Assembly (NCBI GenBank): GCA_964586655.1
Contig: CAZPGY010000006.1
Coordinates: 1 to 64,000 of the forward strand
Direction: 5' to 3'
DNA: 64,000 bases
Source: JAJYSO01 sp964586655
Lineage (GTDB): Bacteria; Bacteroidota; Bacteroidia; Flavobacteriales; Flavobacteriaceae
Shown: piece after piece, positions 33,841-44,584 of the stretch
Layout of the letters: the number at the start of each line of letters is the position of its first letter
Numbering within the stretch: position 1 is the first letter of the stretch
The notes under the pieces: model-generated
Database searches by the model: none
What the model was told of the DNA's origin: nothing
The model's input: only the letters and a program-made list of their open reading frames with translations
Made by a program: the position numbers and the translations under genes

Positions 33841-36540
33841 TTGCGGACAAACAAAACATATATACTTTTTATCTGTATAGTTGCCTTTCTTTGTTCATTA
33901 ACGGCTGCTGCACAAGACCTGGATACGCTGCAAAAGCCTGTTATTCCAAATCAGACGGCAAAAAAAGCCGTTGATTCTTCAGCTTTGGGTTTACTGCATC
34001 CGCAAGACAGCATTGTACAAGACAGTATCCCGACAGACAGCCTGGCACAAGAAAGAGAAAGCATCCTTGAATACAACGTTAAACTAACGGCCGAATCCTG
34101 GAAAAAGTATAATGTACAAACCCAAAAAATTTATCTTTACAATCATGCCAAAGCCGTTTATGGCGATATGAGCTTGGAAGCCGGTTATATTGTAGTTGAT
34201 AATAAAACACATGAAATCTATGCTTATGGAATCACCGACTCCACCGGGGCTTATACCCAACGACCGGTATTTATTCAGGGCAATCAAAAAGTGACGCCGG
34301 ACAGCATCCGGTTTAATTTCAAAACCAAAAAGGCGCTGGTGTACAATCCGCGCACCCAACAAGGAGAATTCAGGGTAAAAGCCGAGGTTACCAAGCGGGT
34401 TAACGACTCGGTCTACTATATGCAGCACGTCAAATTTACGACCTCAAAAGACATCGAAAACCCGGAATATTATTTTTATGCACAAAAAGTTAAATTTATT
34501 CCGGACGAGAAAGTAGTGTCCGGTTTTGTCAATATGTATATTGCCGATGTGCCTACACCGCTCATGCTACCTTTTGCCTATTTTCCCATGACAAGCACGC
34601 GCACCTCCGGTTTCATTATCCCGTCAATTGGAAACGATCGCAACCGCGGTTACTCTTTTCAAAACGGAGGATACTACTTTGCCATTAACGACTATCTGGA
34701 TTTGGCCGTTTTAGGTGATTATTACAGCAATGGAAGCTATGGATTGCACTTAGAAACCAATTATGCTTGGCGCTATCACTTCAGTGGAAATTTTAGTTTT
34801 AAATATGAGAAAATTTTACAGGGGGAACGCGGGTTTCCCGATTTTAGCGAAGGTTCGATTTACAACATCCGATGGTCGCATCAGCAAGCCCAAAAAGCCA
34901 ATCCGAATTCTCAATTTTCGGCCAGTGTCAACTTGGGAAGCAGCAAGTATTATCGCCGCAGTTTCAACGAAAACAACTCCACCAGTTTTTTAAATAACAA
35001 CATGAGTTCTTCGGTCTCTTATTCTAAATCTTTTCCGGGAGAGCCGGCCTTCAGGTTTAGTGTTACGGCACAGCACAACCAAAACATCAACACCGGAGAA
35101 ATTAATATGACTTTGCCTACTTTAGATGCCAGTTTGTCTAAGATTTATCCCTTTGCCCCCAAAAACGGCGTCAAAAAAGGAATCATTGAAAACATTAATT
35201 TCCGATACACTTTGCGGGGAGAAAACCGTTTTAAAACTACGGATTCGCTCTTTTTCACTCCCAAAATGTTTAAAAACATGAAATCGGGAATCAAGCACAG
35301 CATCCCAATCAATACCAATTTTGATATTTTTAACTACCTGAGTGTCAACTTAGGGGGAAGTTACGAGGAAAACTGGCTGTTCAAAACCTATAAAAAGTCC
35401 TATGATCCCACCCGAGAAAAAGTGGTGATTGATACGGTTCAGGGTTTTGACAGCTATCGCACCTACGACCTTCACGCCGGTCTCCAAACCACGCTTTACG
35501 GAATTTTTAAGTTTGGAAAAGACCATAAAATACAAGCCATCAGGCATGTGATAAAACCTTCTTTAACCTATTCCTATCAACCTTCGTTTGGACAGTTTTA
35601 TGACACTTATCTGGTTCCGGGAAGCCTGAGTGCCGATCCGGAAATTGTTGAATACTCACGATTTGAAAACACGCTATTTGGCGCGCCGGGAAAACGCTAT
35701 ACCAGCAATATTTCCTTCAGTTTGGCCAATGATTTTGAAGCCAAAATCCGCAAGACTTCCGACACGGCAGAAACCAAGGTAGAAAAACGAAAACTGTTGA
35801 GCAACTTTAGGCTGAGCACTTCTTACGACCTAACCGCAGATTCCCTCAACTTGCGCCCCATTACCTTTAGCGGAACTTTGCCCATTATCAAAAACAAACT
35901 CAACATAAATTTTAACGGCGCACTGGATCCGTATGCTTTAAACAACAACAATCAACGAATTAACCGATTGAACATTAACAATGGCGGAAGCTTGCTCAGG
36001 CTTACCCGTGCCAACCTCAGTTTTGGGTATTCCTTTTCCAGTTCGAGTGGCAAAAAGAAAAAAGAAGAGGAGAATGAAAATTTTGGCAGCCAGACTTTTG
36101 AAAACGGAGGTCGCCCTGATGATCTTTTTGGGAAAACCATTGATAAAGACGGTTCCTTTGAAGAAGAAAAAGAGAAAAAAGACGAAAAGGATCAGCTCTA
36201 TCGCAATAAAATGCCTTGGAATCTGCGGATTGCTTACACCATGACGTATAACAACTTAAGGCGTCAAAATGAAATTTCCTCTCATTCTCTGATGTTTTCA
36301 GGTGACATAGAACTCTCTCCGGGCTGGAAAGTGGGCGTATCTTCCGGGTATGATTTTAAAAACCAAGGCTTCACCTACACTCAGTTTCGTTTTCAACGCG
36401 ACCTAAAAAGCTGGCAATTCAGTTTTAACTGGACACCATTTGGCATTCGTGAATCCTGGTACTTTCATATTGGCATCAAAGCCAGCATCTTAAATGCCAT
36501 CAAATATGACAAACGACGCCCACCGAACAGGAGATTCTAA
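33841..36540 (+). CDS. lptD: LPS-assembly protein LptD (OstA-like)
   Basis: An 899-residue outer-membrane protein that, with LptE, inserts LPS into the outer leaflet. The only suitable start is a TTG at 33841: an in-frame TAA lies two codons upstream and a signal peptide (ending LTAAAQ) follows at residues 1-25. An N-terminal OstA beta-jellyroll (about 75-230) precedes the barrel, which ends at RRPPNRRF. A low-complexity Lys/Glu segment at about 738-785 probably forms an extracellular or periplasmic loop. A TACTTTTG -7 box sits near 33788. Confidence 0.87.
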   Translation: MRTNKTYILFICIVAFLCSLTAAAQDLDTLQKPVIPNQTAKKAVDSSALGLLHPQDSIVQDSIPTDSLAQERESILEYNVKLTAESWKKYNVQTQKIYLYNHAKAVYGDMSLEAGYIVVDNKTHEIYAYGITDSTGAYTQRPVFIQGNQKVTPDSIRFNFKTKKALVYNPRTQQGEFRVKAEVTKRVNDSVYYMQHVKFTTSKDIENPEYYFYAQKVKFIPDEKVVSGFVNMYIADVPTPLMLPFAYFPMTSTRTSGFIIPSIGNDRNRGYSFQNGGYYFAINDYLDLAVLGDYYSNGSYGLHLETNYAWRYHFSGNFSFKYEKILQGERGFPDFSEGSIYNIRWSHQQAQKANPNSQFSASVNLGSSKYYRRSFNENNSTSFLNNNMSSSVSYSKSFPGEPAFRFSVTAQHNQNINTGEINMTLPTLDASLSKIYPFAPKNGVKKGIIENINFRYTLRGENRFKTTDSLFFTPKMFKNMKSGIKHSIPINTNFDIFNYLSVNLGGSYEENWLFKTYKKSYDPTREKVVIDTVQGFDSYRTYDLHAGLQTTLYGIFKFGKDHKIQAIRHVIKPSLTYSYQPSFGQFYDTYLVPGSLSADPEIVEYSRFENTLFGAPGKRYTSNISFSLANDFEAKIRKTSDTAETKVEKRKLLSNFRLSTSYDLTADSLNLRPITFSGTLPIIKNKLNINFNGALDPYALNNNNQRINRLNINNGGSLLRLTRANLSFGYSFSSSSGKKKKEEENENFGSQTFENGGRPDDLFGKTIDKDGSFEEEKEKKDEKDQLYRNKMPWNLRIAYTMTYNNLRRQNEISSHSLMFSGDIELSPGWKVGVSSGYDFKNQGFTYTQFRFQRDLKSWQFSFNWTPFGIRESWYFHIGIKASILNAIKYDKRRPPNRRF

Positions 36541-36610
36541 AATTGTCCTTATCTTGCCTTTAATTGCAAATTATCTATAAATTGACCTGTTTAATTACTA
36601 TAATTTTACA

Positions 36611-36994
36611 ATGATGAAAAAAATAATCACTTCCAGTGCCGCACCGGCTCCCATCGGTCCGTATAACCAAGCCGTTTTGAGCGGAAACACCTTATACCTC
36701 TCCGGGCAAATTGCCATTGACCCCAAAAACAATGAACTGCAAACCGGCTCTCCGGAAAAAGAAACGGTGCAAATTATGAAAAATATAGAAGCCGTTTTAA
36801 AAGAAGCGGGAATGACTTTTGACCATGTTGTCAAATGCTCTATTTTTTTAACCAATTTGAGCAATTTTAGTAAAGTCAACGCCGTTTATGGACGCTATTT
36901 TGACGCCAAAACAGCCCCGGCACGAGAAACAGTAGGAGCTGCTCAATTGCCAAAAGGAGCTGGAGTAGAAATCAGCGCGATTGCTATAAAATAA
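36611..36994 (+). CDS. ridA: RidA/YjgF family enamine-imine deaminase
   Basis: A 127-residue trimeric RidA protein that hydrolyses reactive enamines/imines such as 2-aminoacrylate from PLP enzymes. Signatures: APIGPYNQAV at about 13-22, GNTLYLSGQIAID, VVKCSIFLTNL, and the catalytic Arg region TAPARETVGAAQLPKGAGVE near 101-120. Two consecutive ATGs make the start ambiguous by one codon. It lies 70 bases after lptD and may share its transcript. Confidence 0.95.
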   Translation: MMKKIITSSAAPAPIGPYNQAVLSGNTLYLSGQIAIDPKNNELQTGSPEKETVQIMKNIEAVLKEAGMTFDHVVKCSIFLTNLSNFSKVNAVYGRYFDAKTAPARETVGAAQLPKGAGVEISAIAIK

Positions 36995-37029
36995 AAAAGC
37001 GAAGCAAAACCATTAAGCTTTTCTGAGCC

Positions 37030-40000
37030 TCAGGGAAAGTGAATATAATCGGGGATAATAGTGGCTTTGTCATCCTTCTTTATTTTTTTAGGAATATCAG
37101 CCACCTCTTTTATATCCTTATTCAAAATCTTATGAATCAATTCTTTAAAGGTGTCAAAGTCTACGGAATAAGCAATTCCCACGCCTTGGGTATAGCCCAA
37201 TTTTTCACCAATATATTGAATATCGCTCTCGCGGTTAAAAATCTTGGCCCTCAGGGTTCCTTCTTCATTGAGCAAAAATTCAATTTGAATATCGCCCACC
37301 ACTACCGATCGGGTGTAGCCGCCAATGGGCACCCCTACTCGACCATTGATTAAAATACGATCGCTGATGCGAGTCGAAAGAGTAACTCCCACGCGATCGG
37401 CAATATCCTGTTCTAAAAGACGATTACCTTTGGTGTAGTCTACCCCTACTTTAAATTTATTGCCGGCACCGGAAATCAGGTTGTCAAAAAGATTGGCAGC
37501 ACGTTCAAACAGCAGGTTTTCAGGATGCGCATTGCCTCCCGGCGTGTAGGGACTGTAAAAGCTGCCTTGGGTAATCAAAGACAAGGCTTGCAGTTCTGTA
37601 TTTTCGCGACTGGTGATGCGATAATGCAGTTCTGATTTCACCATGGAAGAAAGGTTGGGATATTCCAACTCAAATTGAATATCTACATCGTTGAGCAACC
37701 CATTCAAATCAATATATACATTTACCGGAATACTACGATTAATTGTTGTCGATTCCAGTATTGACGCCGGATTGGCATGAGTTTTATACAATGCCCTGAC
37801 ATTGAGATTGGCTCGTAAAGGGCTTCCGTCCCAAGTAACACTTCCGCCCGGAACTACCGTAAATATTTTATTGATTAAGCCGGCATACCTGAAATCATAT
37901 ATTCCTTGATAGACCACAAAGTCACCCCACATATTAAATTTTCCGTTTGTATTGATTTCTATCAATAAGGTTCCGGCTCCCCTTCCTCGCAGCTTGCTGC
38001 CACTCTCACGATCCACAATAATCTCGACCATGGCGTCATGGGTTACATCCAAATCAAAATTGAGCTCCAAGCCTTTCAATTCTTTAATGGCAATTTCTTC
38101 TCCCTTTTGCCGGGCTTTTTTGTCCTCGGGGGTCAAAAAATAAACAAAGGCATTTCCTCCGATAGATTCTGCATCGCTTAAAGGAATTTTAAAGACCGTT
38201 CCTTTCTCCGAAGTGGCATCAACATTAATAACCAGCTCATCAAAAGGCCCGCTAATATTGGCGGTACCGCTAATAAAAGCCGTTCCGTAATACAGCGATT
38301 CCTCAGAAAATTTGGTATCCAACACCAATAAACGCTCGGGAGCCGTAAGGTTTAAATTCATGCGCCAGTCTCTGAAATTATTATGTGAAATCACGCCGTC
38401 TATACGTCCTTTGGTGTGGTATTTAGTATCCTCAAAATTGACGTGATCAAAATAAAACTGTTGCCCTTGAAGTTGGACGATGGCTTGATCTTCAAAGGCC
38501 AAGTCTACATTCAAATAAGGAATTTCAAATCCGGCATCATCCAGCGTCAGCTCTCCTACAATGGTAGGCTTTCTATAATCTCCCCCCACATGAGCGTGAC
38601 CGGAAGCTTTTCCATGAACATGATCGATCACTCCGTCTGCCAAAGAATTGAGTACGCCTATTTCAAACTGATGCAAATCTACTGCCACATCAATCACCGG
38701 ATGATCGCCCACACTAATATGCCCCTTTGCGGTTAAATAATCGGTTAGCCCATCAGACAACTTCGCATTCACCTGATAAGAAGTCAAAGAATTATTCCCT
38801 TGAATATTGAGATTAAGGTCGCCATATCCCTCCTCATTGATCGCAAAGTTTTTGATAGTCAGGTCTGAACTCGGATAATAAACCCCTTTTTCTTGAACCA
38901 CTTCAAGCTCGCCATCAATCAGGCCTTCTAAATGAAAATCTTCAATGGAAGGCATCACTTTTTCCAAATCTACATTGTTAAAACCAAGTTGAAAATCCAT
39001 ATGACTCTTTCCGCGTTTGACTCCGGTCAAGGTAATATCTTCATCCTGATAACTCATCACTAAGGTATCCAGGGTAATATTTTTCAGTCCCTCAGAAAAA
39101 GTAATCGACTGATCTTCTCGGTTTTTATTGAGCAACCAGGTCAGCCCTTTAAATTTGAGATTGGAACGGCGAATCCCAACAACCGAATGATTGTCCTCAT
39201 TGATGGTATGATAAAAATTGAGATTAAATTCATCATCATTGTGCGCTCCTCCCATGAGCTGTGTTCGCACAAATAACGTATCTCTCAAGCGTTTACTGAT
39301 CAAGAAAAACTCTGACAGGTCATAAAAATCAGTAGACACGCTATCGATGTCAACAAAAGTGGTAAACAGCGGATTGGAGCTGTCAAGATGTATTTTTATA
39401 CCCTTCACTTTCGCATCTTCATACGTAATTTCGGGGGATCGGAAAACCAGTTCTACGCCCGAATAGGTCGAATTGACTTCACCTTTGATAAAAGTTTCAG
39501 GTTTTATACTGATTTTAGGGAATAATGCCTGAATAATTTTGTTGTGAATGGAGATTTTAAACGTCAGGTATTGATTTTTTTCAATCGCAATAGGTTGATA
39601 ATTGGAATAGAGCTTACCCACCGCATTTTTAACCAAATCGGGGATTTCACTCAACACAAAATGGCCTTTCACCTCTCCGTTAATGATATCGGGAGAATTG
39701 ATGGCAATGCGGCGAACATCATCTGTAAAAGTAGAAACCAAGCTGAGTTTCTTAAATTCATAACTCCCTTTTCCATTTTTATAAACCGCATTTTCAAGTT
39801 CCAATTTCCCTTCAAGGTCATCGATATCATGGCCTTTCATATCCAGCGAGACTTCTCCCTTAAAGATGGCCACCGAATCGTTTTTGACAAAATTGAGCGC
39901 CCGTAAATCGGCATAATCTACATGGGCTTTAAAATCATAATTATTTTCTTTTGTCGACAAACTCGCCCGGCCGTTGAAGTGCATCTTTAGATTGGGATCA

Positions 40001-41394
40001 CGACTGATAATTTCACCGGTAAATATGGGATTGACCAAGGCACCGGTGATGGTGATGTCGTGATAGGTATATCCATTAAATTCCAAGGAAGTAAAGGTGC
40101 CTTCTAAATGAGAGTTCAGGTCTTCTGTTTCAAAGCCTTTCCCATTCATGTTGAAGATAAAATTTGCCTTTCCAAACTTGGGGTTTTCCAGCAATTTTCC
40201 CAATTGAAAATCTTTAAACTTTACTCTTCCTTCATAATTTTCATAGCCGGGCGATTTGAGGTTAGACAATTTAAAATTCAGCTTGGCACTCCCCAAATCT
40301 GTTTTAACCCAGGAATGTGTATTCACCATTCTTTTGGTGACGCTCACTCTTCCGCTTAAACCGAGATGACCGAGTTCTTTTAAAACCTCGGGCAAAACCG
40401 GCTGCAATAATTCGGGCATCAAGTTTACCAAGTCATCATAATTGCTTTGAAAGCGTTTAAAATTGCCGTCAAACCTAAATTCTTTCTCGCCCAGCATATT
40501 TTTAAAAGCCATATTGCCATGAATAGCCGTATGATTCATGCCGTTCAAATAGAAATCTTGCAGTTCATAATCATTGAGCGTTCCCTTTAAAATTCCGTGA
40601 AAACGCAATTGATGTCCGGTACCAAATTTGTCAAAATAATAATTCAAATCTGTCGTAGACACCGAGGCTTTCTCAAAATCGGCCATAATGTGAACTCGAT
40701 TTTCAAAATCAGTCATGGTGCTGTCAAAGGAAAAATGAACCTGGGCTTGGATAGAGGAATTAGCAGTTTCTAAACTGAAATTGTCAAAGTTCATGTGATC
40801 TTCAATCAAAGCAAAATAAAAATGCAAGTCCTTTATTTTCAACCCCCTACGCTCTACTCCCGACATCTTTTCTACTTTAATAAAAATATCGCTCTGATCA
40901 ATTACAAAATCAGAAGCCTCAATATTCAAGTGATGAAGGTTAATTATCCTGGGATACTTATTGTGCTCATCGACAAAACTAAACGTACCGTCAACAATAG
41001 TCAGGTGGCTAAATTTTACCCGGGCTCCATCGCCATCGGATTTGTTTCCGGATAATTTATGCAAAAAGATTCCAAAGCTGTCAATCTCATCAGCTTTGTA
41101 GCGTCGCAGATGAAAAACCACATGCTTGGCAGTCACACTGCCAAAATCAATATTTTCCCCGCTTAAAATACCCGGAATATTAATCAAAGAAGTTTGCAAA
41201 GATTGAGCCGTAATCAAGGTATCGTTGTGGTGATCACCAATATAAACCCCCTTTAAATCTATTTGGGCATCATAAGTGATTTTTACTTTCTGAATGTGAA
41301 TATCGGTATCAAAATTTTCATTGAGATAGGAGGTCAATTGATGAGCAGCCTTGGTTTGAACCGAAGGAATAGAAAAAACCAAAATCAATATCAA
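37030..41394 (-). CDS. tamB: Translocation/assembly module protein TamB (DUF490)
   Basis: A very large periplasm-spanning beta-groove protein (1454 residues from the first TTG), anchored by one N-terminal helix, that moves phospholipids or barrel proteins to the outer membrane. The AsmA-like N-domain is at about 20-110, and the conserved TamB domain forms the last 450 residues (GRGAGTLLIEINTNGKFNMWG, GVDYTKGNRLLEQDIADRVG). The canonical-start ORF begins inside the hydrophobic anchor. Upstream, the open frame continues to a TAA at 41470-41472 and reads IKKAIKITGRIILGILLLLL. The true start may be a rare ATC (41451) or ATT (41460). Confidence 0.9.
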   Translation of the reverse strand: MILILVFSIPSVQTKAAHQLTSYLNENFDTDIHIQKVKITYDAQIDLKGVYIGDHHNDTLITAQSLQTSLINIPGILSGENIDFGSVTAKHVVFHLRRYKADEIDSFGIFLHKLSGNKSDGDGARVKFSHLTIVDGTFSFVDEHNKYPRIINLHHLNIEASDFVIDQSDIFIKVEKMSGVERRGLKIKDLHFYFALIEDHMNFDNFSLETANSSIQAQVHFSFDSTMTDFENRVHIMADFEKASVSTTDLNYYFDKFGTGHQLRFHGILKGTLNDYELQDFYLNGMNHTAIHGNMAFKNMLGEKEFRFDGNFKRFQSNYDDLVNLMPELLQPVLPEVLKELGHLGLSGRVSVTKRMVNTHSWVKTDLGSAKLNFKLSNLKSPGYENYEGRVKFKDFQLGKLLENPKFGKANFIFNMNGKGFETEDLNSHLEGTFTSLEFNGYTYHDITITGALVNPIFTGEIISRDPNLKMHFNGRASLSTKENNYDFKAHVDYADLRALNFVKNDSVAIFKGEVSLDMKGHDIDDLEGKLELENAVYKNGKGSYEFKKLSLVSTFTDDVRRIAINSPDIINGEVKGHFVLSEIPDLVKNAVGKLYSNYQPIAIEKNQYLTFKISIHNKIIQALFPKISIKPETFIKGEVNSTYSGVELVFRSPEITYEDAKVKGIKIHLDSSNPLFTTFVDIDSVSTDFYDLSEFFLISKRLRDTLFVRTQLMGGAHNDDEFNLNFYHTINEDNHSVVGIRRSNLKFKGLTWLLNKNREDQSITFSEGLKNITLDTLVMSYQDEDITLTGVKRGKSHMDFQLGFNNVDLEKVMPSIEDFHLEGLIDGELEVVQEKGVYYPSSDLTIKNFAINEEGYGDLNLNIQGNNSLTSYQVNAKLSDGLTDYLTAKGHISVGDHPVIDVAVDLHQFEIGVLNSLADGVIDHVHGKASGHAHVGGDYRKPTIVGELTLDDAGFEIPYLNVDLAFEDQAIVQLQGQQFYFDHVNFEDTKYHTKGRIDGVISHNNFRDWRMNLNLTAPERLLVLDTKFSEESLYYGTAFISGTANISGPFDELVINVDATSEKGTVFKIPLSDAESIGGNAFVYFLTPEDKKARQKGEEIAIKELKGLELNFDLDVTHDAMVEIIVDRESGSKLRGRGAGTLLIEINTNGKFNMWGDFVVYQGIYDFRYAGLINKIFTVVPGGSVTWDGSPLRANLNVRALYKTHANPASILESTTINRSIPVNVYIDLNGLLNDVDIQFELEYPNLSSMVKSELHYRITSRENTELQALSLITQGSFYSPYTPGGNAHPENLLFERAANLFDNLISGAGNKFKVGVDYTKGNRLLEQDIADRVGVTLSTRISDRILINGRVGVPIGGYTRSVVVGDIQIEFLLNEEGTLRAKIFNRESDIQYIGEKLGYTQGVGIAYSVDFDTFKELIHKILNKDIKEVADIPKKIKKDDKATIIPDYIHFP

Positions 41395-41581
41395 CAGAAG
41401 CAGAAGGATGCCCAGTATGATTCTTCCCGTTATTTTTATTGCTTTTTTGATACCTGTAATTGGGTTTATTTAGATTTCCATTCCGCAAAATTCGTTATTA
41501 AAACGAATATATATTAATTTTGTACAGTTGCATTCATCGGGCAAATTTAAGCAGCCTTAATGATTTGAAAAACAAATTCCT

Positions 41582-42601
41582 TTGACAAATTTACAACAAA
41601 AAGTATACCTACTCGCCATAGAGTCTTCTTGTGATGATACCGCTGCGGCCGTATTGTGCAATGATCAAATTTTAAGCAATGTAGTGGCCACACAAGAAGT
41701 GCACCGTCAATATGGCGGGGTGGTTCCCGAATTGGCCTCTCGCGCTCATCAACAAAACATTGTGCCGGTGGTGCATCAAGCCTTGGCCAAGGCCGGTATT
41801 GATCAATCGATGCTGTCTGCCGTTGCTTTTACCCAAGGCCCCGGATTGATGGGATCGCTCTTGGTGGGCACCTCTTTTGCCAAATCGCTGGCCATGGGCC
41901 TAAACATTCCGTTGATTTCGGTAAATCATATGCAAGCCCATCTCTTAGCACATTTTATTGATGAACCGAACCACAAAAAACCTAATTTTCCGTTCCTCGG
42001 CCTGACCATTAGCGGCGGACATACACAAATTGTAAAGGTCAATGATTATTTTGAGATGGAAGTAATTGGAAAAACCTTGGATGATGCCGTGGGGGAAGCT
42101 TTTGACAAGTGCGGAAAGATGTTGCAGCTCCCCTATCCTGCCGGTCCGTTGATTGATCAATATGCACAAAAAGGCAATCCAAAGGCTTTTAATTTTGCTC
42201 GTCCCAAGGTTAAAGGCTTAGATTTTAGTTTTAGTGGTTCAAAAACCTCGGTGCTCTATTATCTACAAAAGAAGGAAAAAGAAAATCCTGATTTTATCAA
42301 AGAAAACCTGAATGATCTTTGCGCTTCCTTTCAACAAGCCGTAATTGATATTTTAATGGACAAACTCAAAAAAGCCGTAGCCCAAACAGGAATTACCAAA
42401 ATTGCCATCGGCGGTGGGGTTTCTGCCAACTCAGGCATCCGCAAAACCCTAAAAAATCAACCCCATTGGGAAACGTATATCCCAAAATTTGAATACACCA
42501 CAGACAATGCCGGTATGATTGGTATTGTAGGCTATTTAAAATACCAAAACAAAGCCTTTACCGATGTTTCCGTTTCTGCTAAAGCGCGATATTTATTCTG
42601 A
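41582..42601 (+). CDS. tsaD: tRNA N6-adenosine threonylcarbamoyltransferase
   Basis: A 339-residue TsaD that transfers threonylcarbamoyl to A37 of ANN-decoding tRNAs, together with TsaB/TsaE. It has the ASKHA fold: AIESSCDDTAAAV at the start, the metal-binding HMQAH (HxxxH) at about 117-121, ISGGHTQIV, and GGGVSANSGIR near residue 280. The start is TTG (41582); no ATG is closer. A TAATTTTG -7 box lies about 65 bases upstream. It is followed by rsmE after 10 bases. Confidence 0.96.
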   Translation: MTNLQQKVYLLAIESSCDDTAAAVLCNDQILSNVVATQEVHRQYGGVVPELASRAHQQNIVPVVHQALAKAGIDQSMLSAVAFTQGPGLMGSLLVGTSFAKSLAMGLNIPLISVNHMQAHLLAHFIDEPNHKKPNFPFLGLTISGGHTQIVKVNDYFEMEVIGKTLDDAVGEAFDKCGKMLQLPYPAGPLIDQYAQKGNPKAFNFARPKVKGLDFSFSGSKTSVLYYLQKKEKENPDFIKENLNDLCASFQQAVIDILMDKLKKAVAQTGITKIAIGGGVSANSGIRKTLKNQPHWETYIPKFEYTTDNAGMIGIVGYLKYQNKAFTDVSVSAKARYLF

Positions 42602-42611
42602 ATAAAATTAT

Positions 42612-43316
42612 ATGCTACTATTTTATAACCCCGCTATACATCCGGACGACAAATCAATCCGATTTGATAAAAAAGAGAGTCGGCATATTATTAAAGTTTT
42701 ACGAAAGGTAAATGGCGATAAACTGCACGTTACCAATGGTAAAGGTTTTTTATTTGATGCTGAAATTATTCGGGACAACCCCAATCAATGTGTGGCTGAA
42801 ATTAAAACCCATTCCTTTGAAGAACCTCTTGCTTATCGCTTGCATCTCGCCATTGCTCCCACCAAAAGAAACGACAGATTTGAATGGTTTTTGGAAAAAG
42901 CCACCGAAATGGGCATTACAGAAATCACCCCAATTATTTGCGCCCATAGCGAAAGACGACAGCTAAAACTCAAGCGCTTTCAACGCATTATTCAAAGTGC
43001 CATGAAGCAATCTTTACGCTATCACCTTCCGCAGCTGAATGAACCGGTACAATTTTCGCAACTGCTGAACAACAAATTTGACGGGCAACAATTTATTGCC
43101 CATTGCGAAAAAGAAGAAAAAAGACCGCTCAAAGACCTGGCAAACCCCGGTTTATCCACACATATTCTCATCGGTCCCGAAGGCGATTTCTCCACCTCGG
43201 AAATTCAACAGGCCCTAACCGCCGGCTTTGAACCCGTCAGCTTAGGAACCCACCGTTTGCGGACAGAAACTGCGGGCATTGCTGCATGTCACACCATTTC
43301 GCTACTCAACCAATAG
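42612..43316 (+). CDS. rsmE: 16S rRNA (uracil1498-N3)-methyltransferase
   Basis: A 234-residue SPOUT-family methyltransferase modifying U1498 in 16S rRNA. PUA-like N-domain at 1-70, then a trefoil-knot SAM domain with PTKRNDRFEWFLEKATEMGI, the glycine loop IGPEGDFSTSEI at about 182-193 and SLGTHRLRTETAG at about 207-219. It lies 10 bases after tsaD and 33 before mvaD, suggesting one operon. Confidence 0.96.
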   Translation: MLLFYNPAIHPDDKSIRFDKKESRHIIKVLRKVNGDKLHVTNGKGFLFDAEIIRDNPNQCVAEIKTHSFEEPLAYRLHLAIAPTKRNDRFEWFLEKATEMGITEITPIICAHSERRQLKLKRFQRIIQSAMKQSLRYHLPQLNEPVQFSQLLNNKFDGQQFIAHCEKEEKRPLKDLANPGLSTHILIGPEGDFSTSEIQQALTAGFEPVSLGTHRLRTETAGIAACHTISLLNQ

Positions 43317-43349
43317 AAATTAAGTTATATTTACGCAAAATTTCAAAAA

Positions 43350-44441
43350 ATGCCTGATTCCAATTTTACTTTCTCCGGAAGCAAAAAAATACTACCCGAC
43401 GGCCGTGTCACTTGGCAAGCCCCCAGCAACATTGCCCTGGTAAAATATTGGGGCAAACACGTACTTCAACTCCCCAAAAACCCCTCTATCAGTTTTACAC
43501 TTTCACAGTGCGCCACGACCACCACCTTAAGCTATAAACCCCAAACTAAAGAAACGACCGAAATCGATTTTACAATCTATGTCGAAGGCAAACAGGCCAA
43601 ACATTTCAGGACCAAAATTGCTACCTTTTTTCAGCGAATTTGGAAGTACGCTCCTTTTATCATGGATTATGAATTTAGAATCGACACCCGCAACAGCTTT
43701 CCTCACAGTAGCGGAATCGCCTCTTCAGCAAGTGGCATGGCCGCATTGGCTTTGTGTATTATGCAAATGGAAGCAAACCTCAACCCTGATATCGAAGAAG
43801 ATTATTTTTATCAAAAAGCAAGTTTCTTAGCGCGACTGGGATCGGGAAGTGCCGCCAGGAGTATTAAAGGACCGGTTATGACTTGGGGAGCGCACCCTAA
43901 TATCCCAAACAGCACTGACGAATATGCCCTTGGCAATGCCCTCAAATTGGCGTCTGTTTTTGAAAACTACCAAGACAGCATCCTTTTGGTAGACAAAGGC
44001 AAGAAAGAAGTCAGTAGCAGCTTAGGACACGATTTGATGAATGATCATCCTTTTGCCGAGGCCCGATTTAAGCAGGCCACACATCACACTAAAAAGCTCC
44101 TTCATATCCTCAAAAAGGGCGCCTTGGATGAGTTTGTTAAATTGGTGGAAAGCGAAGCTTTGAGCCTGCATGCCATGATGATGACCAGCCATCCTTATTT
44201 TTTGTTGATGAAAGCCAATACCCTGAAAATTATCAGACAGGTCTGGGCTTTTCGAGAAACGACCCAAAGTCACTTGTGTTTCACCTTGGACGCCGGAGCT
44301 AACGTACACCTACTCTATCCGGAAAAAGAAAAAGAAATGGTATTGGATTTTATTGAGAAAGAGCTGACCGTCTACTGCCACGAAGGAGCTTATATCAAAG
44401 ACCAAATGGGATTGGGAGCACAAAAAATTGAAGAAGAATAA
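43350..44441 (+). CDS. mvaD: Diphosphomevalonate decarboxylase
   Basis: A 363-residue GHMP-superfamily enzyme that makes isopentenyl diphosphate from mevalonate diphosphate. Signatures: SNIALVKYWGKH at about 26-37, SISFTLSQ, and the ATP loop PHSSGIASSASGMAALAL at about 115-132. The LGSGSAARSIKGPVMTWG segment carries the Ser-Arg-Gly region typical of MvaD. It shows that the organism uses the mevalonate pathway, as Flavobacteriia do. Third gene of a tsaD-rsmE-mvaD run. Confidence 0.95.
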   Translation: MPDSNFTFSGSKKILPDGRVTWQAPSNIALVKYWGKHVLQLPKNPSISFTLSQCATTTTLSYKPQTKETTEIDFTIYVEGKQAKHFRTKIATFFQRIWKYAPFIMDYEFRIDTRNSFPHSSGIASSASGMAALALCIMQMEANLNPDIEEDYFYQKASFLARLGSGSAARSIKGPVMTWGAHPNIPNSTDEYALGNALKLASVFENYQDSILLVDKGKKEVSSSLGHDLMNDHPFAEARFKQATHHTKKLLHILKKGALDEFVKLVESEALSLHAMMMTSHPYFLLMKANTLKIIRQVWAFRETTQSHLCFTLDAGANVHLLYPEKEKEMVLDFIEKELTVYCHEGAYIKDQMGLGAQKIEEE

Positions 44442-44584
44442 ATCGTAGGGAAATAAAAATTTATACCGCTTAAAAATTGATTCTTTTGACCTGTTGCCTG
44501 CAAGCTAAAAACAGAATTCTGCTATTAAACTTATATTCTGTTATTGATAATTATTAATGAAAATTTTCGCAAGTTTGTAGCAGT

